DNA of 5,282 nt from an uncultured Collinsella sp. (GTDB lineage Bacteria; Actinomycetota; Coriobacteriia; Coriobacteriales; Coriobacteriaceae), in the NCBI GenBank assembly GCA_900548565.1, contig URKV01000124.1:1-5282 (forward strand), given 5' to 3'. Shown here piece by piece: positions 1 to 5,282 of the stretch. The stretch's first letter is position 1. Every line of letters starts with the position of its first letter. The translations under genes and the position numbers were made by a program. Under the pieces are notes generated by a model. That model was not told where the DNA came from and ran no database searches. It saw only the letters and a list, made by a program, of their open reading frames with translations.

Positions 1-1523
1 AGCACCAGGCATGCAAGCCCCACCGCCATAGGACGTGCGCGGGGACGCGGCCACCAGACCAACAGAACCGCCAGCAAACACGGCACTAGGTAAATCCACA
101 TGCTTTCGGGCGGCACACTCACAGATGCACCAGGCACGGCGGCAAACAGCTGCTCGAAGAACAGCGCGCAACGGGCGGCAATCATGGGCACAACGAGCGC
201 CCAAGTCCGCAACGGTCCCACGAGCGAAAAGGGAACCAGCACGATGGACACAGCAAGCAGTACGCTCACCACCGGACCGATGACCGCATTTGCCAACGGA
301 GCAATGAGCGAGAACGTGCCGAAGGCGGGAATGGTAATGGGAAGAGTCGCCAGTTGCGAGCACAGCGTGACGGAAAGCATGCTGGCAACGCCCGATGACA
401 CACCCAGCTCACCCAAAGCGTAGGTCGCATAGGGGCAAAAGCACAGAATGGCTAAGACGCTGGCACATGAAAGCTGAAAGCCCATCTCGAACAGCACCGT
501 CGGTCGCAGTAGCACAAAGATGGACATGGTTACGAAGAGTGCCGATGCGCCGTGCCGGCGACGCCCCGCGCCGTTTACAACAAGCGTAGCGAACACCATG
601 CAGCACGCGCGCACGGCCGAGGGAGACGCGCCCGTAAAGGCAGCGTAGCCCACAAGCGTTATCGCCAATATCGCCCGCTGAAGACCACGTGAGCACCGAG
701 TCTTTTGCAATAAACCCTCGATTACAAACCCCACGATAGCCAAATGGCTGCCCGAGACGGCGATAAGATGCGCCGTTCCCGTTACCGAAAACCAGTCGCC
801 CGCCGGCTGGGCGCGTAGCTCGGCCGAACGACCGCAGACGACACCGGCTATGAGCGCACGCGCCGGGTCGGTCGCAGGCGCGATGGACGCAAGCAGCCCA
901 TTTCGCAGCCGAAGCAGCGGTCCCGGAGAGCCCTCATCGGCCGACACAATCCGAACGACTTTAACCTTGCGCACCTCGCCTCGGAGCACGCGCGATCGTC
1001 CATACGCATCGTTCTCAAAACGTGAAACGCGACCGATAACACGCACGTGCGCCCCGACCTTGAGCTCGCGGTCGCACGATAGGCGAACCGTTGCCAAGTT
1101 CTTACCGTCCGCGCGTGCCTCGCAGGTATAGGAATACACGTCGTCGTTTATGGATGGATCGCCCTGCACGATAAACTCGAGGCCGCTTGCCGCTCGACCG
1201 TCGAGCGCCTTCGAGGCGCTGAGCGCACCCACAGCCCACCACGCCGAGACGACCGCTCCCGCCACGAGACCGACGGACGCGGCATACAACCACCGCTTCA
1301 AAGGGGCAAGCCGCGCACAAGATTGAGCCAGCACAACGAATACCGCCGCCGCAACGGGAATGGCCCATAGCAGCCCGACCGCCGGCGCCCGCTCCCTCAG
1401 CAGCGCATCAGCGGCCACGTTGAGCACCAAGGCGCAGCTCATGCACATGCCGACACACAAGGCCATCGTCCACGGAAGCAGGGGCCGCGGTGGCATCACA
1501 CGCTCGCGCTCGGTCGCACTCAT
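1..1523 (-). CDS. comEC: ComEC/Rec2 DNA-uptake channel protein, partial (C-terminus beyond left edge)
   Basis: Membrane channel that carries single-stranded DNA into the cytoplasm during natural transformation. I read 507 codons without a stop from the ATG at 1523 to the window edge. Residues about 18-100 hold three hydrophobic segments. Residues about 112-192 look like the extracellular OB-fold (DUF4131) with C134 and C150. The Competence domain follows, with hallmark motifs: TGTAHLIAVSGSH (248-260), TGASPSAVRA (297-306), GFQLSCASVLAI (348-359) and a segment around 394-418 with FGTFSLIAPLAN. Many ComEC proteins go on to a metallo-beta-lactamase-like domain; that part would lie outside the window. 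The start overlaps the comEA stop as ATGA and has no convincing Shine-Dalgarno sequence, so translation is probably coupled to comEA. A second ATG at codon 10 is possible but less likely. No frameshift is seen, so this is a cut gene and not a pseudogene. Confidence 0.95.
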   Translation of the reverse strand, partial: MSATERERVMPPRPLLPWTMALCVGMCMSCALVLNVAADALLRERAPAVGLLWAIPVAAAVFVVLAQSCARLAPLKRWLYAASVGLVAGAVVSAWWAVGALSASKALDGRAASGLEFIVQGDPSINDDVYSYTCEARADGKNLATVRLSCDRELKVGAHVRVIGRVSRFENDAYGRSRVLRGEVRKVKVVRIVSADEGSPGPLLRLRNGLLASIAPATDPARALIAGVVCGRSAELRAQPAGDWFSVTGTAHLIAVSGSHLAIVGFVIEGLLQKTRCSRGLQRAILAITLVGYAAFTGASPSAVRACCMVFATLVVNGAGRRRHGASALFVTMSIFVLLRPTVLFEMGFQLSCASVLAILCFCPYATYALGELGVSSGVASMLSVTLCSQLATLPITIPAFGTFSLIAPLANAVIGPVVSVLLAVSIVLVPFSLVGPLRTWALVVPMIAARCALFFEQLFAAVPGASVSVPPESMWIYLVPCLLAVLLVWWPRPRARPMAVGLACLV

Positions 1524-2233
1524 ACGCAGATGCAATCTTTGATTTTGGCAAGCTTCTTCTCGCCGATTCCCGACACACGCATCAGATCGTCAACCGAGGC
1601 AAAAGCACCGTTCTTTGTCCGTTCATCGATAATCGACTGGGCCATGGAGGGACCGATGCCCGAGAGCGTCTGCAGCTCTACCGCGCTTGCCGTATTGATG
1701 TTTACTAGGCCTGTTGCGCCACTCACGCCCGATGATGTGGAAGCCCCACCATCAACACCGGCTTCCGCAATGGACGCCTGCTGCTCCCCTACCGTTGGAA
1801 CATGGATTTTTTGTCCATCAGTGACCTTAGATGCCCGATTAAGCCCCGTAACGTCAGCCTCGGGCGCCAGCCCGCCGGCGGCATCGATCGCCTGGGATAC
1901 CCGTGCCCCGTCTTTGAGCCTGTATACACCGGGCGACACAACGGCGCCATCGACATCGACATAGACCTCTGCCGCGGCAGAAGCCTTAGTCGAAGAGCCT
2001 TCGGATGTCTTTCCGCTCGAAGCATCGCCGGATCCCGGCTCCACTAACGAGCCCGTACCATCAGTGCGCTCAAACGACACACCGCCGGCACCGCCGCCAA
2101 GGTTCGCCATCGCCAAGCCGCTCGCCATCGCAATGACGCCCAGCATCGCCACCACCACAGCCTTATGACCGAGCAGCTTGCCTGCCCAGCGGTCCATCTT
2201 TTTGACCCGTTCGTGTTGTTCGCGCTGCGCCAT
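1520..2233 (-). CDS. comEA: ComEA DNA receptor (SLBB and helix-hairpin-helix protein)
   Basis: Membrane-anchored receptor that binds double-stranded DNA outside the cell and hands it to ComEC. The protein has 237 residues. A basic N-terminus precedes one membrane segment (about 24-44). A Gly/Ser/Thr-rich linker (about 46-88) follows, then an SLBB domain (about 89-146, starting VYVDVDGAVVSPGVY), a second Ser/Gly/Ala-rich linker (about 150-174), and a C-terminal double HhH domain (177-237) with VNINTASAVELQTLSGIG and VSGIGEKKLAKI. The ATG at 2233 is chosen because GGGAGG lies 7 nt upstream. The reading frame stays open upstream to 2311, but that part has no better start. The protein ends DCICV; two cysteines at the end of an extracellular domain are unusual. 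It leads a two-gene unit with comEC (4-nt overlap) and sits downstream of the thiI terminator, so it probably has its own promoter. Confidence 0.95.
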   Translation of the reverse strand: MAQREQHERVKKMDRWAGKLLGHKAVVVAMLGVIAMASGLAMANLGGGAGGVSFERTDGTGSLVEPGSGDASSGKTSEGSSTKASAAAEVYVDVDGAVVSPGVYRLKDGARVSQAIDAAGGLAPEADVTGLNRASKVTDGQKIHVPTVGEQQASIAEAGVDGGASTSSGVSGATGLVNINTASAVELQTLSGIGPSMAQSIIDERTKNGAFASVDDLMRVSGIGEKKLAKIKDCICV

Positions 2234-2240
2234 AGCAAAA

Positions 2241-2246
2241 CCTCCC
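2241..2246 (-). promoter_or_regulatory. Ribosome binding site of comEA
   Basis: GGGAGG on the minus strand, 7 nt before the ATG at 2233. It decides the comEA start against earlier in-frame starts, which would put this motif inside the coding region. Confidence 0.85.
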
Positions 2247-2290
2247 AACAACATCGTGTCAGGAAAAGAGCCCTGCAACAGCCATGCTTC

Positions 2291-2302
2291 AAAACCGGTT
2301 TT
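2291..2302. promoter_or_regulatory. Perfect 12-bp palindrome upstream of comEA (possible operator)
   Basis: AAAACCGGTTTT reads the same on both strands. It lies about 58 bp before the comEA start, in an untranslated region, next to a TTGACC motif (minus strand, 2306-2311) that resembles a -35 element. I see no good -10 at the right distance from it, so a promoter here cannot be claimed. A binding site for a dimeric regulator is an inference. Confidence 0.3.
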
Positions 2303-2305
2303 CGC

Positions 2306-2329
2306 GGTCAAACCAAAAGCTGACCAAAA
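2306..2329 (-). repeat. Short phased direct repeat and inverted repeat upstream of comEA
   Basis: On the minus strand TTTTGGT occurs twice, 11 bp apart start to start (plus-strand copies ACCAAAA at 2312-2318 and 2323-2329). GGTCA (2306-2310) and TGACC (2321-2325) form an inverted repeat with a 10-bp spacer over the same bases. One-helical-turn spacing is typical of sites for tandemly binding regulators, for example OmpR/PhoB-type response regulators, but no regulator is identified here. Confidence 0.3.
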
Positions 2330-2403
2330 CCTTGCACAAATCTGTCCATTTATTCAGGCACACGTCAGCAAATGAACACTTAGCCGCAAAATGCCCAGAT
2401 AGC

Positions 2404-2436
2404 AAAAGACCGACGATGCAAGAGCATCGTCGGTCT
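2404..2436 (-). terminator. Rho-independent terminator of the mihF-gmk-rpoZ-thiI operon
   Basis: The arms GACCGACGATGC (2408-2419) and GCATCGTCGGTC (2424-2435) pair perfectly over 12 bp around a 4-base loop. One more A-T pair joins 2407 and 2436. On the minus strand the stem is followed at once by TTTT (2407-2404), then GCTAT. It starts 10 nt after the thiI stop codon. There is no T run on the plus-strand side, so it works for minus-strand transcripts. Confidence 0.88.
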
Positions 2437-2446
2437 ATGCACAAAT

Positions 2447-3691
2447 TTACTCGTGATCTTGGTAAATCTCACGCGGAGCAAGCTCCGAATGTTTGCGTTT
2501 TAAGGTCTTAGGGGCCTTATACGTATTGCTCTCGAAGTCGATATACTCGGTCTGCCTGAGCAGGCGCTCGATCATCTCCTCGTGATCGAACAACTCCCAG
2601 GCCTCATGCACGGCATCGAGTTTAGCGTGCGTCTCGGGACGACGCGGCATAAACAGCGTGCAGCAGTCGGGAGCGGCCTCAGTCGAGATATCGAACGTAC
2701 CAATCTCCTCGGCGCGCGCGATAATCTCCTGCTTGTCCGAACCGATGAGCGGACGGAACACGGGGATCTTCACGGCCTCGTTAACGGCCATGATATTCTC
2801 AAGCGTTTGGGAGGCAACCTGTCCAAGCGATTCGCCCGTCACGATGGCCTTGGCGCCCTCGATGTGTGCAATGCGCTCGGCAACCGAATACATAATGCGG
2901 CGATACATGATCACGCGCAGGTTGCTGGGACAGGTGACCGAAATCTCACGCTGGCAGTCGCCAAACGGCACCACGTACAGGCGGCCGATCTGGACACCCG
3001 GCTCAAGCGCACGAATGATGTCCTGCACCAAATACTCGCTCGTGTCGGGCGTCTGCGGACGACCTGAGAAATGTACCGGCACGCACACCGCGCCGCGACG
3101 CGCGAGCATCCAGGTTGCCACCGGAGAATCAATACCCGACGACAGCAGCGTCACGACCTTGCCGGCAGAACCCACCGGCAGACCGCCCACGCCGCGCTCG
3201 GAGCGCGCGTACACATAAACGCTACCCTGGACCACCAGTACGTGCACCATCGCATCGGGGTCGTGCATTTGAACCTTTTTATCGGGGAAGGCCTCGCACA
3301 GCACCTCGCCCACCTGACGATTGATGTCAATCGAGGTGAGCTCATAATCGGTATTGGAGCGCTTGGCGTGCACCTTAAACGAATCGAAGGAACCAAACTC
3401 GCGCAGCGCCTTCACGGCGGCGGCACAGTACTCCTGAGGGTCGCGATTGGTGTGATACGCCAAAGACACACGAGCAACGCCGGGAACGGTGCGAATGACA
3501 CGCGCCGCCTCATCGGCCTGATGCTCGTTAAAGGTCACGAGGATATAACCGGAAATTCGAGACACGGCATTCACGGAAAAGGCGGCCAAGGCCGCCTTGA
3601 TGTTATCCATGAGGATATGCTCAAAATGTGCGCGGTTCTTACCCTTCAGTCCAACCTCGTGATAGTGGACCAGGCAGACGCGAGCCGCCAT
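2447..3691 (-). CDS. thiI: ThiI, tRNA 4-thiouridine synthase / thiazole sulfur transferase, short form
   Basis: ThiI adenylates U8 of tRNA and replaces its oxygen with sulfur; in many bacteria it also passes sulfur to ThiS for the thiamine thiazole ring. The protein has 414 residues and is cytoplasmic. Order: ferredoxin-like N-terminus with YHEVGLKGKNR (10-20), THUMP domain (about 60-165), PP-loop ATPase domain with LLSSGIDSPVATWML (182-196), TGESLGQVASQT (285-296) and RPLIGSDKQEII (313-324), and a PDCC motif (341-344) near the end of the catalytic domain. It lacks the C-terminal rhodanese-like domain of the 482-residue E. coli enzyme, so it is the short form. The first glycine of the usual SGGxDS PP-loop is serine here. 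The ATG follows the rpoZ stop directly (TAAATG) without a strong ribosome binding site, which suggests translational coupling. It is the last gene before the terminator. Confidence 0.97.
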   Translation of the reverse strand: MAARVCLVHYHEVGLKGKNRAHFEHILMDNIKAALAAFSVNAVSRISGYILVTFNEHQADEAARVIRTVPGVARVSLAYHTNRDPQEYCAAAVKALREFGSFDSFKVHAKRSNTDYELTSIDINRQVGEVLCEAFPDKKVQMHDPDAMVHVLVVQGSVYVYARSERGVGGLPVGSAGKVVTLLSSGIDSPVATWMLARRGAVCVPVHFSGRPQTPDTSEYLVQDIIRALEPGVQIGRLYVVPFGDCQREISVTCPSNLRVIMYRRIMYSVAERIAHIEGAKAIVTGESLGQVASQTLENIMAVNEAVKIPVFRPLIGSDKQEIIARAEEIGTFDISTEAAPDCCTLFMPRRPETHAKLDAVHEAWELFDHEEMIERLLRQTEYIDFESNTYKAPKTLKRKHSELAPREIYQDHE

Positions 3692-3973
3692 TTAGGCTTC
3701 AGCAACCTTGTGGCCGAGCGCCTTCTCGTAACGGGCCTCGTCGTAAGAGATGTCGCCGTCGACAATCTCGTCCATAGCCATCGAAATGGTATCGGCACCG
3801 GAAAGCCCGATGGTGATGTCATCGACATCCTGGACGGCAAGCACGCGGTTGTGCTGGCCACGCAGCATGCTGTTAATATCGCAGGCGCGCTTGGAGGCAA
3901 GCGAAGCAAGCAGGAAGCGGTTGTGATCGGTCTTCTCCAGAAGATCGTCAATGCAAGGCTTTACAACGGACAC
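3692..3973 (-). CDS. rpoZ: DNA-directed RNA polymerase subunit omega
   Basis: Small subunit that wraps the beta' C-terminus and helps RNA polymerase assembly and stability. The protein has 93 residues, a normal length. The Rpb6/omega core is visible: PCIDDLLEKTDHNRFLLASLASKRACDINSML (6-37), then the conserved tail region with AMDEIVDGDISYDE (66-79). The start is GTG at 3973, 5 nt after the gmk stop; GAGG and AAAGGA in the last gmk codons and spacer can serve as ribosome binding site. No other usable start lies near. The position after gmk is conserved in many bacteria. In mycobacteria coaBC follows rpoZ; here it is thiI. Confidence 0.94.
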   Translation of the reverse strand: MSVVKPCIDDLLEKTDHNRFLLASLASKRACDINSMLRGQHNRVLAVQDVDDITIGLSGADTISMAMDEIVDGDISYDEARYEKALGHKVAEA

Positions 3974-3978
3974 GGACC

Positions 3979-4548
3979 TCAGATCCTTTCATGCATATCG
4001 AGAACGCGAACGAGCTCATCGGTCGCGCGGTCGAGATCGTCATTAACCACGACGTCGTCGTAGCGGTCGGCAAGGGCAAGCTCATCGGCGGCGTTTGCCA
4101 TACGCAGCTCAATCGTCTCGGGCGTCTCGGTACCGCGACCGACTAGACGCTCGCGGAGCACCTCAAGCGAAGGCGGCTTGATAAAGATCAGCACGGCCTC
4201 GGGGAAACGCTCCTTCACCTGCAGGGCGCCCTGGACATCGATCTCCAAAATCAGAGATGCGCCAGAGGCGAGCTTGGATGTGACCTCGCTCACCAACGTG
4301 CCGTAGCAGTTACCGTGGACCTCGGCCCACTCAACAAACTCACCGTTAGCCACGCGGCGGTCGAACTCCTCGCGCGTCAGAAAAAAGTAGTTGACGCCGT
4401 CGACCTCACCTTTGCGTGGTGCTCGCGTGGTAGCCGAAACCGTCAGGCCCAGGTTCGAGCGGCGCTCGCGCAAACGAGTGACGAGCGTACCCTTCCCTGC
4501 GCCTGACGGTCCAGAAATCACAAAGAGCTTGGAATCCTGAGCGCTCAC
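3979..4548 (-). CDS. gmk: Guanylate kinase
   Basis: Phosphorylates GMP (and dGMP) to GDP with ATP, an essential step of guanine nucleotide synthesis and salvage in the cytoplasm. The protein has 189 residues, close to the family norm. The P-loop GPSGAGKG is at 13-20. The GMP-binding region has SATTRAPRKGEVDGVNYFF (38-56) with the usual TR.PR.GE pattern, and EFVEWAEVHGNCYGT (70-84). EIDVQGA (102-108) precedes the lid with RLVGRGTETPE (134-144), and the C-terminal part has VVVNDDLD (166-173). The start is GTG at 4548, directly behind the mihF stop (TAAGTG), with no clear Shine-Dalgarno sequence. Starting later would bring the first beta strand (LFVIS) to the very N-terminus, so GTG 4548 is preferred. 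All catalytic motifs are intact. Confidence 0.98.
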   Translation of the reverse strand: MSAQDSKLFVISGPSGAGKGTLVTRLRERRSNLGLTVSATTRAPRKGEVDGVNYFFLTREEFDRRVANGEFVEWAEVHGNCYGTLVSEVTSKLASGASLILEIDVQGALQVKERFPEAVLIFIKPPSLEVLRERLVGRGTETPETIELRMANAADELALADRYDDVVVNDDLDRATDELVRVLDMHERI

Positions 4549-4857
4549 TTATTTGGTCAGCTGCTCGAGGAGCTGCTCGCGCTGACGGACGCCGAGGCCC
4601 TGGACGCGACGGGTAGCGGAGATACCGAGCTCCTCCATGATCTTGGCGGCCTTGGCCTTGCCATAACCAGGAAGAGACTCGATGAGGGTGGAAACCTTCA
4701 TGCGGGAAGCGATGGGGTCATCGGAGTTGAGCACGGACTCGAGGGACTTCTCGCCCTTCTTGATCTGCTCGCGAAGCTCAGCGCGGGCGTGACGTGCGGC
4801 AGCAGCCTTCTCAAGAGCCTGCTTGCGCTGCTCATCGGTAAGCTGAGGGAGTGCCAT
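4549..4857 (-). CDS. mihF: Actinobacterial-type integration host factor (mIHF, nucleoid-associated protein)
   Basis: Small basic DNA-binding protein of the mIHF family of Actinomycetota, which shapes the nucleoid and assists phage integration; it is unrelated in fold to E. coli IHF. The protein has 102 residues starting MALPQLTDEQRKQALEKA. A charged N-terminal helix (about 8-45) precedes the helix-two-turn-helix DNA-binding domain, with the conserved stretch SRMKVSTLIESLPGYGKAKA (residues 51-70) and ISATRRVQGLGVRQREQLL (79-97). The ATG at 4857 is chosen because GGAGG lies 5 nt upstream; an in-frame TTG at 4869 overlaps that site and is rejected. The order pyrF-mihF-gmk-rpoZ matches what is known around this gene in other actinobacteria. 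It heads the four-gene operon. Confidence 0.95.
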   Translation of the reverse strand: MALPQLTDEQRKQALEKAAAARHARAELREQIKKGEKSLESVLNSDDPIASRMKVSTLIESLPGYGKAKAAKIMEELGISATRRVQGLGVRQREQLLEQLTK

Positions 4858-4862
4858 TCGAA

Positions 4863-4867
4863 CCTCC
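4863..4867 (-). promoter_or_regulatory. Ribosome binding site of mihF
   Basis: GGAGG on the minus strand with 5 nt to the ATG at 4857. It decides the start in favour of MALPQ and against the TTG codon that overlaps it. Confidence 0.85.
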
Positions 4868-4896
4868 AAATAGTTGGGTTATATCTGATTCAATAA

Positions 4897-4933
4897 TTGG
4901 CATTTTAGCACGTAGAACGTACAAAATGCCCAA
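4897..4933. repeat. 37-bp near-perfect dyad over the mihF promoter region
   Basis: The two arms meet at ACGT-AGA-ACGT (4910-4920). Outward, TTTT, A, C, G, G on the left (4906 down to 4899) pair with AAAA, T, G, C, C on the right (4923-4930), and TT (4897-4898) pairs with AA (4932-4933). In total about 15 pairs form, with one mismatch (4909/4921) and single-base bulges at 4907 and 4931. On the minus strand it is followed by TTATTG, a poor T run. It may be an operator, or an attenuator/terminator hairpin in pyrF read-through RNA. Confidence 0.5.
4902..4910 (-). promoter_or_regulatory. Candidate extended -10 promoter of the mihF operon
   Basis: The minus strand reads TGCTAAAAT, that is a TGn extension plus a hexamer with 5 of 6 matches to TATAAT. 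There is no good -35 element 15-20 nt upstream, as is common for extended -10 promoters. Transcription would begin near 4895 and give a leader of about 38 nt that includes the GGAGG site. The element lies inside one arm of the dyad at 4897-4933, so a protein bound there would block it. The alternative is that the dyad acts as an RNA hairpin in transcripts coming from pyrF. Confidence 0.42.
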
Positions 4934-4993
4934 TCGCGGCTCCATAGGTTAGACGATACCCGCAAAAAGTGCAATATACTGCGCCCAAAGTTG

Positions 4994-5051
4994 AGCCCCT
5001 GACCTGCGATTCCACACAAAGGATGGGAAAGTTTACGCAGGCACAGGGGCT
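4994..5051. other. Long two-part hairpin between pyrF and mihF (structured RNA or terminator)
   Basis: AGCCCCTG (4994-5001) pairs with CAGGGGCT (5044-5051), and CCTGCG (5003-5008) with CGCAGG (5036-5041). An internal loop of A against CA separates the two stems. The 27-base end loop can form a small inner stem (TTCC with GGAA). On the plus strand the hairpin is followed by ATTTTGTGC; on the minus strand it is followed by CAACTTTGGG, without a T run. So as a terminator it suits the plus strand better, although no plus-strand gene is seen. It could also protect the 3' end of pyrF mRNA or be part of a small RNA. I do not recognise it as a known riboswitch. Confidence 0.5.
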
Positions 5052-5096
5052 ATTTTGTGCTAATGAGACCCAAAAGTGGTGACTTAGGGGAATCTT

Positions 5097-5256
5097 TTAC
5101 GCGACGTTTTCGACCAGCTCAGCGACGATGGCGTCAAAGGCGGCAACCGGATCGTCGGCACCGGTGATGGGACGGCCCACCACAATGTGGCTTGCGCCAC
5201 GCTCGATAGCCTGGGAAGGCGTCGCCACGCGGGACTGGTCACCAAGGGCGGCACCC
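5097..5256 (-). CDS. pyrF: Orotidine-5'-phosphate decarboxylase, C-terminal fragment
   Basis: PyrF decarboxylates OMP to UMP, the last step of pyrimidine nucleotide synthesis. Only the last 52 codons and the TAA stop (5097-5099) are present. The protein reads GAALGDQSRVATPSQAIERG, then ASHIVVGRPITGADDPVAAF and a final helix. DQSRVATPSQAI matches the family pattern before the last strand, and VGRPIT is the conserved phosphate-binding loop with its arginine. The gene is cut by the adapter sequence at 5257, so it is an assembly truncation and not a decayed gene. The neighbourhood pyrF next to mihF and gmk is known from other actinobacteria. Confidence 0.94.
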
Positions 5257-5282
5257 CTGTCTCTTATACACATCTGACGCTG
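5257..5282 (+). other. Nextera (Tn5) transposase adapter sequence, not genomic
   Basis: Positions 5257-5275 are exactly CTGTCTCTTATACACATCT, the 19-bp Tn5 mosaic end as it appears in Nextera read-through. The next bases, GACGCTG, match the start of the read-2-side/read-1-side adapter extension (GACGCTGCCGACGA). The pyrF reading frame is meaningful up to 5256 and lost after it. This marks an untrimmed contig end. Confidence 0.97.

Noticed and set aside
35..1708. Several short open frames on both strands across the comEC region
   Set aside because: The minus-strand frame from 1523 to the left edge is open throughout and carries ComEC motifs, which explains the region; the short frames are out of frame or antisense.
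2234..2311. N-terminal extension of ComEA by 26 residues
   Set aside because: It would place GGGAGG inside the coding sequence and add residues with no family match before the basic N-terminus and membrane helix; the ATG at 2233 is well placed behind that site.
2306..2311. TTGACC as the -35 box of a comEA promoter
   Set aside because: It matches 5 of 6 consensus bases, but no acceptable -10 hexamer lies 15-20 nt downstream on the minus strand.
2582..3218. Two plus-strand open frames (161 and 186 codons) opposite thiI
   Set aside because: They lie fully antisense to intact ThiI motifs and show no recognisable domain.
3071..4063. Plus-strand open frame of 330 codons opposite thiI, rpoZ and the end of gmk
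   Set aside because: It spans three well-supported minus-strand genes, is rich in His/Arg/Gly/Leu without any domain, and has no ribosome binding site; it is a shadow frame of high-GC DNA.
4858..4869. TTG start for mihF, adding four residues
   Set aside because: The codon overlaps the GGAGG ribosome binding site that serves the ATG at 4857.
4994..5051. Riboswitch controlling mihF
   Set aside because: I could not match the loop or stem bases to conserved cores of c-di-GMP, fluoride, THF, ZTP, cobalamin or guanidine riboswitches, and it lies upstream of the likely mihF promoter.
5097..5282. pyrF as a transposon-disrupted pseudogene
   Set aside because: The Tn5 mosaic end is followed by Nextera adapter bases and the contig stops there, so this is library sequence and not an in vivo insertion.

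Overview
The window is a piece of a fairly GC-rich actinobacterial genome. The best fit is Coriobacteriia, for example Collinsella or a relative. Evidence is the actinobacterial-type integration host factor (mIHF) next to gmk and rpoZ, the high-GC codon use, and a ComEA/ComEC competence pair together with a short ThiI. All seven genes I can support lie on the minus strand. The genus is an inference from gene content and style, not a database result.

Reading in the direction of transcription (right to left): positions 5257-5282 are not genomic. They are a Nextera (Tn5) sequencing adapter left on the end of the contig. It cuts pyrF (5097-5256, C-terminal 52 codons of orotidine-5'-phosphate decarboxylase). 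A 240-bp intergenic region follows (4858-5096) with a long two-part hairpin (4994-5051), a 37-bp near-perfect dyad (4897-4933) and an extended -10 element that fits a promoter for the next operon. That operon is mihF (4549-4857), gmk (3979-4548), rpoZ (3692-3973) and thiI (2447-3691), with junctions of 0, 5 and 0 nt. It ends in a clear rho-independent terminator (2404-2436).

After a 213-bp intergenic stretch with a palindrome and an 11-bp-phased direct repeat comes the DNA-uptake pair comEA (1520-2233) and comEC (1-1523). Their stop and start codons overlap as ATGA. comEC is open to the left edge without any stop. It contains the N-terminal membrane/OB-fold part and most of the channel (Competence) domain; its C-terminal end lies outside the window.

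Functionally the window joins housekeeping genes (pyrimidine and guanine nucleotide synthesis, nucleoid protein, RNA polymerase omega, tRNA 4-thiouridylation/thiazole synthesis) to the competence DNA receptor and channel. I see no mobile element, CRISPR, tRNA, rRNA or defence system. The parts least explained by known genes are the two intergenic regions, especially the hairpin and dyad between pyrF and mihF.
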